Assembly (NCBI GenBank): GCA_013099015.1 | Contig: CP039998.1 | Coordinates: 806,001-870,000, forward strand | Length of the DNA: 64,000 bases | Direction of reading: 5' to 3' | Source: Candidatus Saccharibacteria bacterium oral taxon 488 | GTDB taxonomy: Bacteria; Patescibacteriota; Saccharimonadia; Saccharimonadales; Saccharimonadaceae | Part shown: positions 25,949 to 34,676 of the stretch, piece by piece | How positions within the stretch are numbered: position 1 is the stretch's first letter | How the letters are laid out: every line of letters starts with the position of its first letter | Program-made: the position numbers and the translations under genes | Notes under the pieces: model-generated | Told to the model about the DNA's origin: nothing | Database searches by the model: none | Seen by the model: the letters and a program-made list of their open reading frames with translations, nothing else

Positions 25949-28648
25949 CTACCACAGACTAAGTCTACTTTCCCGCCTGCTGCAGGCCACATAAACTGCT
26001 ACTGTACCAACTAATTTTGTCAACCACGAAGCAATACTAGTGCTGCTACCCTTTGAGATTTTATTATTTTCTGGATTGAGCCGGCTGTCGTCTGGCCATA
26101 GGCCAGAGGATTGACGGCTTTTTACGACCAAAACATTGTCACTCACGGCACTCGTTTCGTTATTATAACCGTAACCGTCAACCGCGCCGGTAACCGCCAA
26201 ATCATCCTGTTCGTCCAATTCAGATTCTACTGCCTCAGATACTTCAGTAGCAGCAAGTCCTTCTTGCGTTTCAGGTAAATCAATAGATGGCTCTACATCG
26301 CTGGTATCCGTAATTATAGTTTCAACTTCATCATCCGCACGCGGTAAAGCGCTTTTTTCCGATGCTTCCATAGCTATACTGTCATGTTCCTCGCGAGGCA
26401 TGATACGCTCCTCTGAAATTTCCACTGCTAGCTCGTCCAGCTCAACATCACGTATTAGTTCAATAGCCGGCGAGATAGGAATAGCTATATGCTCTACTGG
26501 CTCATAATCATTGGTGATTTCAGGAACTGATGATGTCTTGAAGTTGTCCAACTGCTCCACGGAATCCATATCAATACCAATCTCGTCGTCTAAGGAGAGT
26601 TTCAAATCATCGGCTTCTTCACGCACTATAATAGCTTCCATCGGCGCGACCGTCACCGCTTCAGCCCAAGTTAGTTCTGGCTCTACCCCCGGCAAATCCT
26701 GCTTCACAAAAAATACCTCTTCCTCAGCCCAAATCTTATCTTCACTGCGACCGATGTCCGCGGTGGTGTCATAGCAATCAAGTTGCCTAAAGACAGGAAT
26801 TTGCGGCTCGCTCGCATCCGTATCAACCGCTAATTCATCACCCAATTCCTGCGACAGATCAACGGCAAGTTGAGCGCCATTTCTATCAACTGCTGTGTGT
26901 TTATCTGGTAGATTCGACGCAATGTCTATCATTTCTACAGATGCCGCCATATCAGTTTTATTTGTTGTATTTACCACATCATTCGCTACGAATACATCTG
27001 TTTCTACATCATCAATCTTCGGCTGTACCAAATTACTGTCAAAGTTGGCACGGTCGCCGATAATCAAAGAGTTCTCGCTACTTTCGACAAGCATCTGCTC
27101 CTGTGACAATATAGCTTGCAGTGTTCTGCCAGATTGACTAATAGAATAACTGTCTGGCGATTGGTACGTCTCGTTTTTATCGTATTCCGCCGGCACGCTA
27201 GCTGCGACCGTTCGCTCCTGAGATAGCGGCACATCATCTACGTCCGGCGTCAAGTTACCGGGCTGTTCATTATTGGCGCCGTCAAGAGTTTGGATAGAGT
27301 CATCATAATCTGCCGCCATGCCAAGTTTAGCTTCACGAGGCTGCGTATTTTGTAGCGGCTTTACATTAGAACCATCAATTGATCCTGACGGCAGCTTATC
27401 TATCCCTGTTGCATCAAATTGCGCCGCCAACCGCTGTTCAGAAGCTGACGTGAAGCTGCTTGCTGCCGTTTGTCTCGGTTCAGAATCAGACAGTTTTGGC
27501 GCTGCCGCAACAACGTTATTTTCTTTCGGATGTTCAATTGATGATGGTTTTATGTCAGACACTGCAGCAGCATCATCGCCGTCATATGTATTTTCCACAA
27601 CACTAGCAGTGTCCTTATCGTCGCTAGCCGTATGATAAGCTGTTTCATTTTTCAGCGAATTGCGATTCTCATCACCAGTTTGAGTATCCTCGCTTACCGC
27701 TGGCGATGACGGCACAGTTCTCGTTTTCGTTTGCATCAGTATATCTGAAGATTCAGATGCCAGCTGCTCATTTTCTTTGTCTACCGTATCAGAGACAATA
27801 ACAGAAGTCTGCTGCTTTATTTCTATTGACGGACGACTTTCCTCTGTTGGCTCGGTAAAATGTTCCTCGCCAGATATATCGCTGAGCACGTTCCTAGTAC
27901 TTTCTGACAGAGCTTCCCCGACATCTTTAATATCGTCAGCGATAGTTTCTGGAGCCATTTTTAATCCAAAGAATGGCGTTTCTGCTGCTTCAGTATCCAC
28001 ATCCTCGCCCGAAACTTCGACCGGCTCGTTAGTTGAAGTTTTGGTTTCTCGTTCCTGCTGCACAATTTGCTCAGTCGGCTCATCTGTCTTAGTTGTTAAA
28101 TCTATAGGCTTCGTCTCTGCTGCCGCTGGCTCAGGTACTTTTTTAATAATAGACTCTTGATAATCGATAGGCTCTGAATATCCCGCCATCACCAATTCCC
28201 CGCGTCCACTTTCATCCAAACTATCGAAGTCATCTGGAGCTAATAATCTCTCCAGATAGCTTTCTTTTGGTGTCATTTCCATTAAATTAGGAACCGCCTC
28301 TTCACCCGCAGAATTCATATCAGTAGATATATTCTCCTGTCTTTCCGACTCCCGCTTCATGGCTAACGCCTGAGGTTTTACACACTGGCTAAGATATGGA
28401 CAACCAACACATGTCACACATGCCGTTTGACCAATTGACGCCGATACTTCCTCAGTAGAAGGTAGTTCTTCTTCACCACTAGCGACCGCCACCAAATCAA
28501 ACTGCTCAACATTATCAGCCACCGTTTCGCCAACACCAGACGAAAAATCCTCACCAATAGCACCATCTCGCAACGACGAAAACACATCGAAATTATCACC
28601 ATTAGCTCCTGTCGGTGATAATTCTACTGTAGTCATCGCCCCAATCAT
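25949..28648 (-). CDS. Large acidic low-complexity protein with an N-terminal Cys cluster
   Basis: 899 aa, rich in Glu, Asp, Ser, Thr and Val and probably disordered. The only clear motif is C77-x2-C80-x2-C83-P-x4-C89, a spacing that could hold an iron-sulfur cluster or zinc. The C-terminal 28 residues (ASWLTKLVGTVAVYVACSRR) could form a short membrane anchor. The start overlaps the stop of the flavin reductase (ATGA), making it the last gene of the nrdD-nrdG-reductase operon. It may carry electrons between reductase and NrdG or act as a scaffold; this is inference from position and the Cys motif. Confidence 0.8.
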   Translation of the reverse strand: MIGAMTTVELSPTGANGDNFDVFSSLRDGAIGEDFSSGVGETVADNVEQFDLVAVASGEEELPSTEEVSASIGQTACVTCVGCPYLSQCVKPQALAMKRESERQENISTDMNSAGEEAVPNLMEMTPKESYLERLLAPDDFDSLDESGRGELVMAGYSEPIDYQESIIKKVPEPAAAETKPIDLTTKTDEPTEQIVQQERETKTSTNEPVEVSGEDVDTEAAETPFFGLKMAPETIADDIKDVGEALSESTRNVLSDISGEEHFTEPTEESRPSIEIKQQTSVIVSDTVDKENEQLASESSDILMQTKTRTVPSSPAVSEDTQTGDENRNSLKNETAYHTASDDKDTASVVENTYDGDDAAAVSDIKPSSIEHPKENNVVAAAPKLSDSEPRQTAASSFTSASEQRLAAQFDATGIDKLPSGSIDGSNVKPLQNTQPREAKLGMAADYDDSIQTLDGANNEQPGNLTPDVDDVPLSQERTVAASVPAEYDKNETYQSPDSYSISQSGRTLQAILSQEQMLVESSENSLIIGDRANFDSNLVQPKIDDVETDVFVANDVVNTTNKTDMAASVEMIDIASNLPDKHTAVDRNGAQLAVDLSQELGDELAVDTDASEPQIPVFRQLDCYDTTADIGRSEDKIWAEEEVFFVKQDLPGVEPELTWAEAVTVAPMEAIIVREEADDLKLSLDDEIGIDMDSVEQLDNFKTSSVPEITNDYEPVEHIAIPISPAIELIRDVELDELAVEISEERIMPREEHDSIAMEASEKSALPRADDEVETIITDTSDVEPSIDLPETQEGLAATEVSEAVESELDEQDDLAVTGAVDGYGYNNETSAVSDNVLVVKSRQSSGLWPDDSRLNPENNKISKGSSTSIASWLTKLVGTVAVYVACSRRESRLSLW

Positions 28649-29307
28649 TGCTCAAAAAATGTCTCCGTTGAAATGTGTGATTCATCGATGCCAGCGGCGG
28701 TTAGTTTTTGCCAAACATCACGCACAAACGGTAAGCTGCCACAAACCAGAAAGTGCGCCTCACTTGGCACCTCACTCACAATGTTCGCCACCTCAAACCG
28801 CCCATTATGCCAGCCGTCTCGTTCCTCAACCTGCTGACGCGTGCTAAACTTTTTGACCGTAATATTCGACGCTGCTAACTCCTCCGAGAACACCATATAT
28901 TCCGGCGATTTTTGACTCAAATAGAGAAAAGTTGGCTGCTTGGCGTCCGCCAAGATACTCCAAATCGGGCTGAGTCCGCACCCCGCCGCGATGCCAACCA
29001 ATGGTCGCTCGGTTTGCGGGTTGAAATCGCCGTACGCCTGGCTAATGTGCAGCGTATCGCCAACCTGGCGCGAACACAAATAGCTCGAGAATTCACCGCC
29101 AACATTTTTCACGGTAATCGACATCAATTCCTCGTGCGGGCGCGAAGAAATACTATAGGCCTTGCCTTCGCGCACCTGACTACCCGCAATGAACACTGTG
29201 ATGTATTGCCCCGCCATAAAGTCGAATGGCCGCACAACATACAGCGTCGTCACCTCGGGGTTTTCCTGGCGCACGCGCACAATTTCGACAGTTAGTGAAT
29301 CACGCAT
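28645..29307 (-). CDS. Ferredoxin-NADP reductase-like flavoprotein
   Basis: 220 aa. FAD-binding beta-barrel with AGQYITVFI and KAYSISSRP (the RxYS motif with Lys for Arg), then the NAD(P)-binding half with GIAAGCGLSPIWSIL and the C-terminal FLVCGSLPFV and TETFFEQ. It lacks a 2Fe-2S domain. Enzymes of this type pass electrons between NAD(P)H and ferredoxin or flavodoxin. It overlaps nrdG by 16 bases and so probably supplies the electrons that NrdG needs to cleave SAM. Confidence 0.9.
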   Translation of the reverse strand: MRDSLTVEIVRVRQENPEVTTLYVVRPFDFMAGQYITVFIAGSQVREGKAYSISSRPHEELMSITVKNVGGEFSSYLCSRQVGDTLHISQAYGDFNPQTERPLVGIAAGCGLSPIWSILADAKQPTFLYLSQKSPEYMVFSEELAASNITVKKFSTRQQVEERDGWHNGRFEVANIVSEVPSEAHFLVCGSLPFVRDVWQKLTAAGIDESHISTETFFEQ

Positions 29308-30035
29308 TCTTCGACATACCTTTCCATTATTTTTTGGGCGGCCCTAAATTCTTCGTCAGTGAACGTGTGATAGTTGGCAAACTTCGGACTAATGGTGGTG
29401 CCGGTGCGAAAATGCTGCAAAGCGAATCGCTTGGCGCCTCTAACCAGCTCGCCAATCTTTTCAAAATCCGCTACCTCCAGCTGCTCACGAACGATTGTCG
29501 TTCGAAATTCATGGCCAATTCCCGAATCAATCATCAGCCGCACGTTATCCTTGATCGCCTCCAGATCAATCGGCCGCGCCGCAATCTCCACGTATTTTTC
29601 CAGCGGCCCCTTAACGTCCATGGCGATGAAGTCAATCGTCCCCTCCTCGACCATACCGCGCACCATGTCAGGATGCGTGCCGTTGGTGTCTAGTTTGACA
29701 TCAAAACCCAGCTTTTTAATCATCCGGCAAAGCACGGGCAGATCTTCGTTAACCGTCGGCTCGCCGCCAGAAATCACCACGCCGTCTAGCCGGCCAATAC
29801 GCGATTTTAAGAATATCATCGCCTCTTCAACTGGGATACTCGGCGCTAACCGCTCAGGTAGTACCAGTTCAGGATTATGGCAATAGCCACAACGCATATT
29901 GCAACCCGACAGAAACAGCGCTGCCGCCACGTGCCCCGGATAGTCAACCAGCGACAGCTTCTGAATCCCGCCGATCGACACCTTAAGCTGGGACAGCGAC
30001 GGCGCTAGCTCGCTGGTGTTCGGCGGCATCGTCAT
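29292..30035 (-). CDS. nrdG: Anaerobic ribonucleotide reductase activase (radical SAM)
   Basis: 247 aa. Radical SAM cluster motif C45-N-M-R-C49-G-Y-C52 followed by HNPEL, then GGEPT and a TIM-barrel core (IDFIAMDVKGPLEKY). It makes the glycyl radical on NrdD using SAM and one electron. The ATG at 30035 lies 53 bases inside the end of nrdD; a start nearer the conserved KVSIGGIQKLSLVDYPGH is possible, so the first ~16 residues are uncertain. Confidence 0.93.
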   Translation of the reverse strand: MTMPPNTSELAPSLSQLKVSIGGIQKLSLVDYPGHVAAALFLSGCNMRCGYCHNPELVLPERLAPSIPVEEAMIFLKSRIGRLDGVVISGGEPTVNEDLPVLCRMIKKLGFDVKLDTNGTHPDMVRGMVEEGTIDFIAMDVKGPLEKYVEIAARPIDLEAIKDNVRLMIDSGIGHEFRTTIVREQLEVADFEKIGELVRGAKRFALQHFRTGTTISPKFANYHTFTDEEFRAAQKIMERYVEECVIH

Positions 30036-32118
30036 AATGCTCCCTCATGTCAAATTCAGCTTGCTTACCGTTATTCCACTGGGAAACTGGGCGCAAGAAA
30101 CCAACCACCCGCGAGTAGACCTCAGTACTTTCGCCGCAATTCGGACAAGCCGGATGTTCGCCGACGATATAGCCGTGGTTAGCACAGATTGAGAAACTTG
30201 GCGTAAAGGTAAAGTACGGCAATCTATAATTTTCGCAAATCGTTTTAACCAGTTTCTTCAGCGTCTGTGGATCATCCATACGCTCGCCTAGGAAGAAGTG
30301 AATCACCGTGCCGCCCGTGTATTTGGTTTGCAAATTATCCTGCAAATCCATCAGCTCAAACAAATCATCGGTGTAATTGACTGGCAAGTGGCTGGAGTTA
30401 GTGTAGAACGGATGTTTGACTGCCGCACCCAGGCCATTAGCAAAGTGTGCTCGATCAGGGAAGCTGGCTTTGTCAATTTGCGCTAAGCGGTAAGTCGTAC
30501 CCTCAGCTGGCGTTGCTTCCAAATTGTAATTATTGCCAGTTTCTTTCTGGTATTCGACCAGCCGATCGCGCATAAAATCAAGAGTTTTCTCGGCGAACGC
30601 CTTGCCCTTTTCGGTACCAATGTCGACGCCCAGCAAATTCAGCGCTGCCTCATTCGTACCGATCAAGCCAATCGTCGAGAAGTGATTCTTCCAATACTCA
30701 TTGAAGCGCTTTTTAATATCGCGCAGGTAAAACTTGGTGTACGGATACAGGCTGATGTCCGAATCGGTCAGCTGCTCCAGCACCTTGCGTTTGGTCTCCA
30801 GGCTGTCGCGCGCCATATCCATGAGTTCGCCCAGACCCTTGAAAAATTCTTTCTCGTTCTTTGATTTCAGCGCTAGGCGCGGCAGGTTAATCGTCACCAC
30901 GCCAATTGAACCGGTCATCGGATTCGAACCAAACAGACCGCCGCCGCGATACTCCAGCTGGCGATTATCGATGCGCAAGCGACAGCACATCGAGCGCGCA
31001 TCTTCTGGATCCATGTCGGAATTGATGAAGTTTGAGAAGTACGGAATGCCGTACTTGGCGCTGGCTTCCCAAAGATTTTCAATGACCGGATTATCCCAGT
31101 TGAAATCTTTAGTGATATTGACCGTCGGAATCGGGAAGGTGAAGACGCGGCCGTTGGCGTCGCCTTCAGACAATACCTCAAGCAATGCTTTATTAAGCAT
31201 GTTCATCTCTTCCTGGTAATCGCCGTAGTTAGTATCCTGCATCTCGCCGCCGATGATCACCGGATTGCCGGCCATGTGCTTTGGACATTCTAGATCAAGC
31301 GTGATGTTGGTAAACGGCGTCTGGAAACCAACCCTAGTTGGTACGTTAACGTTAAAGACAAATTCTTGCAATGCCTGTTTAACCTCGTCATAGCTCAGCT
31401 TGTCAGCGCGAATGAACGGCGCCAAGAGTGTATCAAAGTCAGAGAATGCCTGAGCGCCAGCCGCCTCGCCCTGCAGAGTGTAGAAGAAATTGACCACCTG
31501 CCCAAGAGCCGAGCGGAAATGCTTAGCCGGTTTGGAGGCAACCTTGTTTTTAACACCGGTGAAACCTTGGCGCAGCAAATCCATCAGATCCCAGCCAACA
31601 CAGTAAACACTCAGCAAATTGAGGTCGTGAATATGCAAATCACCCTCTTTATGCGCCCGGCCGATTTTTGGCGAATAAATCTTATCCAGCCAGTAGGTCT
31701 TGGTAATTTCCGCCGAAACGTAGTTATTCAGGCCCTGCAAACTATAGCCCATGTTGGAATTTTCTTTGACTTTCCAGTCTAGATTGTTAACGTATTTATC
31801 GATCAAATCGACGTGCGCGCTGGATGTAATTTCACGCAGCTTTTTGTGCTGGTCGCGGTAGATAATGTAGGCCTTGGCGGTTTTCTTGAACTTGGAATCA
31901 ATCAAGACATCCTCAACGACATCCTGGATATCCTCGACACCCGGCAAGCGTTTTGGGTTGCGGGTTTCTAGTACCGCCAGTACCTTATCGGTCAATTTGA
32001 CGGCCTGCTTGGCATCAAATTCGCCAGTCTCCAGGCCCGCCTTCTCGATGGCTTTTTCGATTTTTTTACGGTCAAATTTGACAGTCCGACCGTCGCGTTT
32101 TTTGATTGATTTGTACAT
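29983..32118 (-). CDS. nrdD: Anaerobic ribonucleoside-triphosphate reductase
   Basis: 711 aa from the ATG at 32118, which has a strong Shine-Dalgarno (AAGGAGGGG); an in-frame ATG at 32187 would add 23 residues over that site. N-terminal ATP-cone (KRDGRTVKFDRKKIEKAI), the ten-stranded barrel (HDLNLLSVYCVGWDLMDLL), a C-terminal zinc site CPNCGE with the upstream ICANHG, and the glycyl radical loop RVVGFLRPVSQW. It reduces NTPs to dNTPs without oxygen, using a radical installed by NrdG. The leader contains GC-rich hairpin sequence around 32140-32170. NrdR boxes lie upstream. Confidence 0.97.
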   Translation of the reverse strand: MYKSIKKRDGRTVKFDRKKIEKAIEKAGLETGEFDAKQAVKLTDKVLAVLETRNPKRLPGVEDIQDVVEDVLIDSKFKKTAKAYIIYRDQHKKLREITSSAHVDLIDKYVNNLDWKVKENSNMGYSLQGLNNYVSAEITKTYWLDKIYSPKIGRAHKEGDLHIHDLNLLSVYCVGWDLMDLLRQGFTGVKNKVASKPAKHFRSALGQVVNFFYTLQGEAAGAQAFSDFDTLLAPFIRADKLSYDEVKQALQEFVFNVNVPTRVGFQTPFTNITLDLECPKHMAGNPVIIGGEMQDTNYGDYQEEMNMLNKALLEVLSEGDANGRVFTFPIPTVNITKDFNWDNPVIENLWEASAKYGIPYFSNFINSDMDPEDARSMCCRLRIDNRQLEYRGGGLFGSNPMTGSIGVVTINLPRLALKSKNEKEFFKGLGELMDMARDSLETKRKVLEQLTDSDISLYPYTKFYLRDIKKRFNEYWKNHFSTIGLIGTNEAALNLLGVDIGTEKGKAFAEKTLDFMRDRLVEYQKETGNNYNLEATPAEGTTYRLAQIDKASFPDRAHFANGLGAAVKHPFYTNSSHLPVNYTDDLFELMDLQDNLQTKYTGGTVIHFFLGERMDDPQTLKKLVKTICENYRLPYFTFTPSFSICANHGYIVGEHPACPNCGESTEVYSRVVGFLRPVSQWNNGKQAEFDMREHYDDAAEHQRASAVAVPA

Positions 32119-32202
32119 ACCCCTCCTTATTATGGTAATAGCAAACCAGCCCCAACCTCCCCGAGGGGCTTGTGTTGCAAAAAACATTATTTATTTTCTA
32201 AA

Positions 32203-32218
32203 ACACTATATGTAGTGC
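32203..32218. promoter_or_regulatory. NrdR box 1
   Basis: ACACTATATGTAGTGC, close to the NrdR consensus (ACACwATATATwGTGT). It is 16 bases from box 2 (centre to centre 32 bp, about three helical turns), as is usual for NrdR. It lies just downstream of the nrdD -10. Confidence 0.85.
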
Positions 32219-32227
32219 TTAATATAG

Positions 32228-32257
32228 AATATACACGCGATATATAGCGTTTGTCAA
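32228..32257 (-). promoter_or_regulatory. nrdD promoter
   Basis: Minus strand: TTGACA at 32252-32257, an 18-base spacer, TATATT at 32228-32233. NrdR box 2 fills the spacer and box 1 covers the start region, so NrdR binding should block RNA polymerase. Unlike most promoters here it has a ~100-base leader. Confidence 0.75.
32235..32250. promoter_or_regulatory. NrdR box 2
   Basis: ACGCGATATATAGCGT, a near-perfect palindrome matching the NrdR box pattern, in the nrdD promoter spacer. Paired with box 1 at the spacing known from characterised nrd promoters. No nrdR gene lies in this window. Confidence 0.85.
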
Positions 32258-32276
32258 CGAAAATACATTGTATTAT

Positions 32277-32810
32277 TTACATGCGAGATGCGGAAGTATT
32301 TGTTCCCTCTGATAATGCTAAGACGTCGCGGTGAATCATATCAACAATTTCGGCCTGAGTCAGCTGTTCGCCAATTCGCTGCTCGCCCGGTACATTCAAA
32401 ATATCTTGATCTTTCCACCACTGGCGCATCTTCGATTCACCAAATTCATGAGCATTTGGCTTGGTAGCGTGGCGGCGCACCGTTTCCTCAAACGATATGT
32501 CAAAATAGTAAATCAACTTTTCGCCCTGAAAATCATTCAGCAGCCGATGCAGCATCGCGCCGTATTTTTTACTACTCAAAATACCTTCCAAAATCACCGT
32601 ATAACCAACGTTATTGCCGTACATGCATAGATCATACATCAGTTGAATTGCCGGGTTGCTTTCACTGTCTTTCACGCGAAGCATCTCCCGCCGCACCACA
32701 TCCTGCGACACCAGCATCGTGCCGTAGCCTAGTTGACGCTGGAGTAGGCGCGCCGTGCTGGTTTTACCACAGCCAGAATTACCGCGGAGAATGATAAGTG
32801 AGGTCGTCAC
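32277..32810 (-). CDS. P-loop kinase, AAA_33/zeta-toxin-like
   Basis: 177 aa. N-terminal Walker A GNSGCGKTST, then SQDVVRREML and ILEGILSS, IYYFDISFEETVRRH: the layout of small P-loop kinases that phosphorylate nucleotides, sugars or antibiotics, or act as zeta toxins. The stop-start overlap with the phosphotransferase gene upstream (ATGA at 32807-32810) suggests the two act together. No antitoxin is visible, so a metabolic kinase is more likely. Confidence 0.85.
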   Translation of the reverse strand: MTTSLIILRGNSGCGKTSTARLLQRQLGYGTMLVSQDVVRREMLRVKDSESNPAIQLMYDLCMYGNNVGYTVILEGILSSKKYGAMLHRLLNDFQGEKLIYYFDISFEETVRRHATKPNAHEFGESKMRQWWKDQDILNVPGEQRIGEQLTQAEIVDMIHRDVLALSEGTNTSASRM

Positions 32811-33817
32811 GTGCGCTCCAGTAAATCATAAGCGGTGGCCGCTGACAGCGCCTGCATTTGGCGAAGAGTATCGCCCGGCTGGAGCGGCGGCTTGAGGCTA
32901 CGGATAAGATAAAAGCCAACAAATGCCGCTAACATCTCCGCATTGAGTTCGTCTAGCCATGGTGTTACATCCTGACCATGGCGCGCCATATCAACCAGAA
33001 ATTCCGTCGCCCCAGACCCCTGAGGCGCATAGGAAGCCCAATTCCAATCGACCAATTTCAGCTCACCAGTTTGCGGATGAAACGCCAAGTTATCACTGCG
33101 TACATCGGAATGATTAAAACAATCCTCTGGCTGTTTGGCGAATTGTTTAGCACGTACCGAAATATCGACTAATCCATCATTCCTATTCAGTAACTCCATC
33201 ATCTTCTGGCAGCGCTGCTGGTTGACTTCTGATTGTTCTGGCAATAATATTCGGTAATTATCAATCAACTGACGGTGAATATCAGCCTCAGTAATAATTC
33301 GATCAATGCCGTCATCCAAGCCAAGCTCCGCCGCTACAAATGGTTGCAGCTGCAGTTCCTCAATCACCTCGTATGGTAACTCTGTTTGTTCCAGCTCGCG
33401 AGTTGCCGCTACCACCGCTAAAATATATCGTTTCACCACAAATTTTTCCGCTGGCGGCTGCCATAGCCAGCCGTCGGCTGACGCATAACTGGTTGTCATC
33501 AGCACATGTCCATCACCAGCCAGCATAGTCCAATCGGCCACATATTGCGGGTGAAGTTTCTGCAATAACCGCGTCACTTCATAATCTTTTTTCAGCCAAG
33601 CTAATTCCCGCTCGCCGTCGTCCGGCAGTAAATCGACATCAACCTCTTTGACAAAAATTGTCTTATCGCCCGCCGACACCAAGGCGCGGCGATTACGCGA
33701 AAAACCGCCGCTCACCGAGGTAATTTGTAAATCAGATACATCGACACCGAGCTCCGTTGCAGCACACTGCAATGATCTGTCGGTCAGCAACTTATCAGGG
33801 CGAGGCAAGGTTTCCAT
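32807..33817 (-). CDS. APH/choline-kinase-like phosphotransferase
   Basis: 336 aa. A kinase-like fold with the APH active-site motif NHSDVRSDNL and metal-binding LVDWNWASY, plus an N-terminal lobe with KTIFVKEVD. Such enzymes phosphorylate small hydroxyl compounds (sugars, choline, aminoglycosides); the substrate is not clear. TATAAT (33824-33829) lies six bases before its ATG, and the downstream P-loop kinase overlaps it. Confidence 0.85.
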   Translation of the reverse strand: METLPRPDKLLTDRSLQCAATELGVDVSDLQITSVSGGFSRNRRALVSAGDKTIFVKEVDVDLLPDDGERELAWLKKDYEVTRLLQKLHPQYVADWTMLAGDGHVLMTTSYASADGWLWQPPAEKFVVKRYILAVVAATRELEQTELPYEVIEELQLQPFVAAELGLDDGIDRIITEADIHRQLIDNYRILLPEQSEVNQQRCQKMMELLNRNDGLVDISVRAKQFAKQPEDCFNHSDVRSDNLAFHPQTGELKLVDWNWASYAPQGSGATEFLVDMARHGQDVTPWLDELNAEMLAAFVGFYLIRSLKPPLQPGDTLRQMQALSAATAYDLLERT

Positions 33818-33823
33818 ATGGAA

Positions 33824-33829
33824 ATTATA
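33824..33829 (-). promoter_or_regulatory. -10 element of leaderless promoter
   Basis: TATAAT on the minus strand, six bases before the ATG at 33817; no Shine-Dalgarno. Confidence 0.55.
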
Positions 33830-33896
33830 ACATTTACCATATACCTGTTCTATTGCGCCATATAATCAAACAGATCTATGTCAGTCATATAACGAA

Positions 33897-34676
33897 TTAC
33901 ACTCCCGTATCTCGCCGATAAAAGCCAATCGCTGCCACGCCAAGCGCCGCTAAGCTCACAAAGATTAAGACTACCAATTTTCCTAGGTCCAATCCGTCCA
34001 TCAAACTGCCCGGAATGTTGTAGTAATGGATCAGCGACCAAACGTCGTAAGCTTTCCAGCTTTCAATCAATTTAGCAGTAATCGACAGGGCGTACATTGC
34101 TAGAAAAAGCAGGCTGCCAACGCCAATAGCCAGCCCGCGCCGGCCCGTCACCGCCTGGGTGACAAAGGTGAGACTACCAAAACTAAGGCCCAAAAGCCAC
34201 AAGCTCACACAGGCCCCGGCAACGTGAGTGAGGTTTGGATGAAAGTCGAACAGCGGACCAATGAGCGCAATCGTCATGCACAACAACATCGGAGGAATCA
34301 CCAATAACCCCGCCATCGCCGCATATTTTTGCAGTACAATCATCACGCGAGTCCGTCGACTAGCGAGGAGTAACTCCAATGTCCCTAAATCCTCTTCCCG
34401 ACCAATTACCCCAGCACCCAAAATAATCGCCGTAATCACCACGCCGACCATCGCCACCAGTGGAAACAGCTCAATACTCAGCCAGCCTTCTGGCGTGGTG
34501 CCAATCGCCAAATCGCCAACCACCGCTTTCATACCAGCCGGCATCATGTCGATGAACGGGCTTAGCTGATCGCTAAATTTATTGAACAACGCTGAAAACA
34601 ATACTGCCACAACGCTAATTCCAACGCCCAAAAACAGCGGCAATTTGTAATTTTGCCGCACCGTCTGCCGCATCAT
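33897..34676 (-). CDS. ABC-2 type transporter permease
   Basis: 259 aa with six hydrophobic segments (about residues 14-32, 72-95, 112-135, 145-165, 172-195 and 230-250) and the region VIGREEDLGTLELLLASRRTR that contacts the ATPase in ABC-2 permeases. It overlaps the stop of the ATPase gene by four bases. Substrate unknown. Confidence 0.88.
   Translation of the reverse strand: MMRQTVRQNYKLPLFLGVGISVVAVLFSALFNKFSDQLSPFIDMMPAGMKAVVGDLAIGTTPEGWLSIELFPLVAMVGVVITAIILGAGVIGREEDLGTLELLLASRRTRVMIVLQKYAAMAGLLVIPPMLLCMTIALIGPLFDFHPNLTHVAGACVSLWLLGLSFGSLTFVTQAVTGRRGLAIGVGSLLFLAMYALSITAKLIESWKAYDVWSLIHYYNIPGSLMDGLDLGKLVVLIFVSLAALGVAAIGFYRRDTGV

Noticed and set aside
5878..26000. Prophage or integrative element
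   Set aside because: No integrase, transposase, attachment-site repeats or phage structural genes were seen; the tRNA-Asn is 14 kb away with no flanking direct repeat.
26511..28160. Long plus-strand open frames opposite the acidic protein (26511-28160)
   Set aside because: They are Ser-rich mirror images of a low-complexity acidic gene, with no start signals and no family match.
32277..33817. Zeta-toxin/antitoxin pair
   Set aside because: The partner is an APH-like kinase, not an epsilon-type antitoxin.
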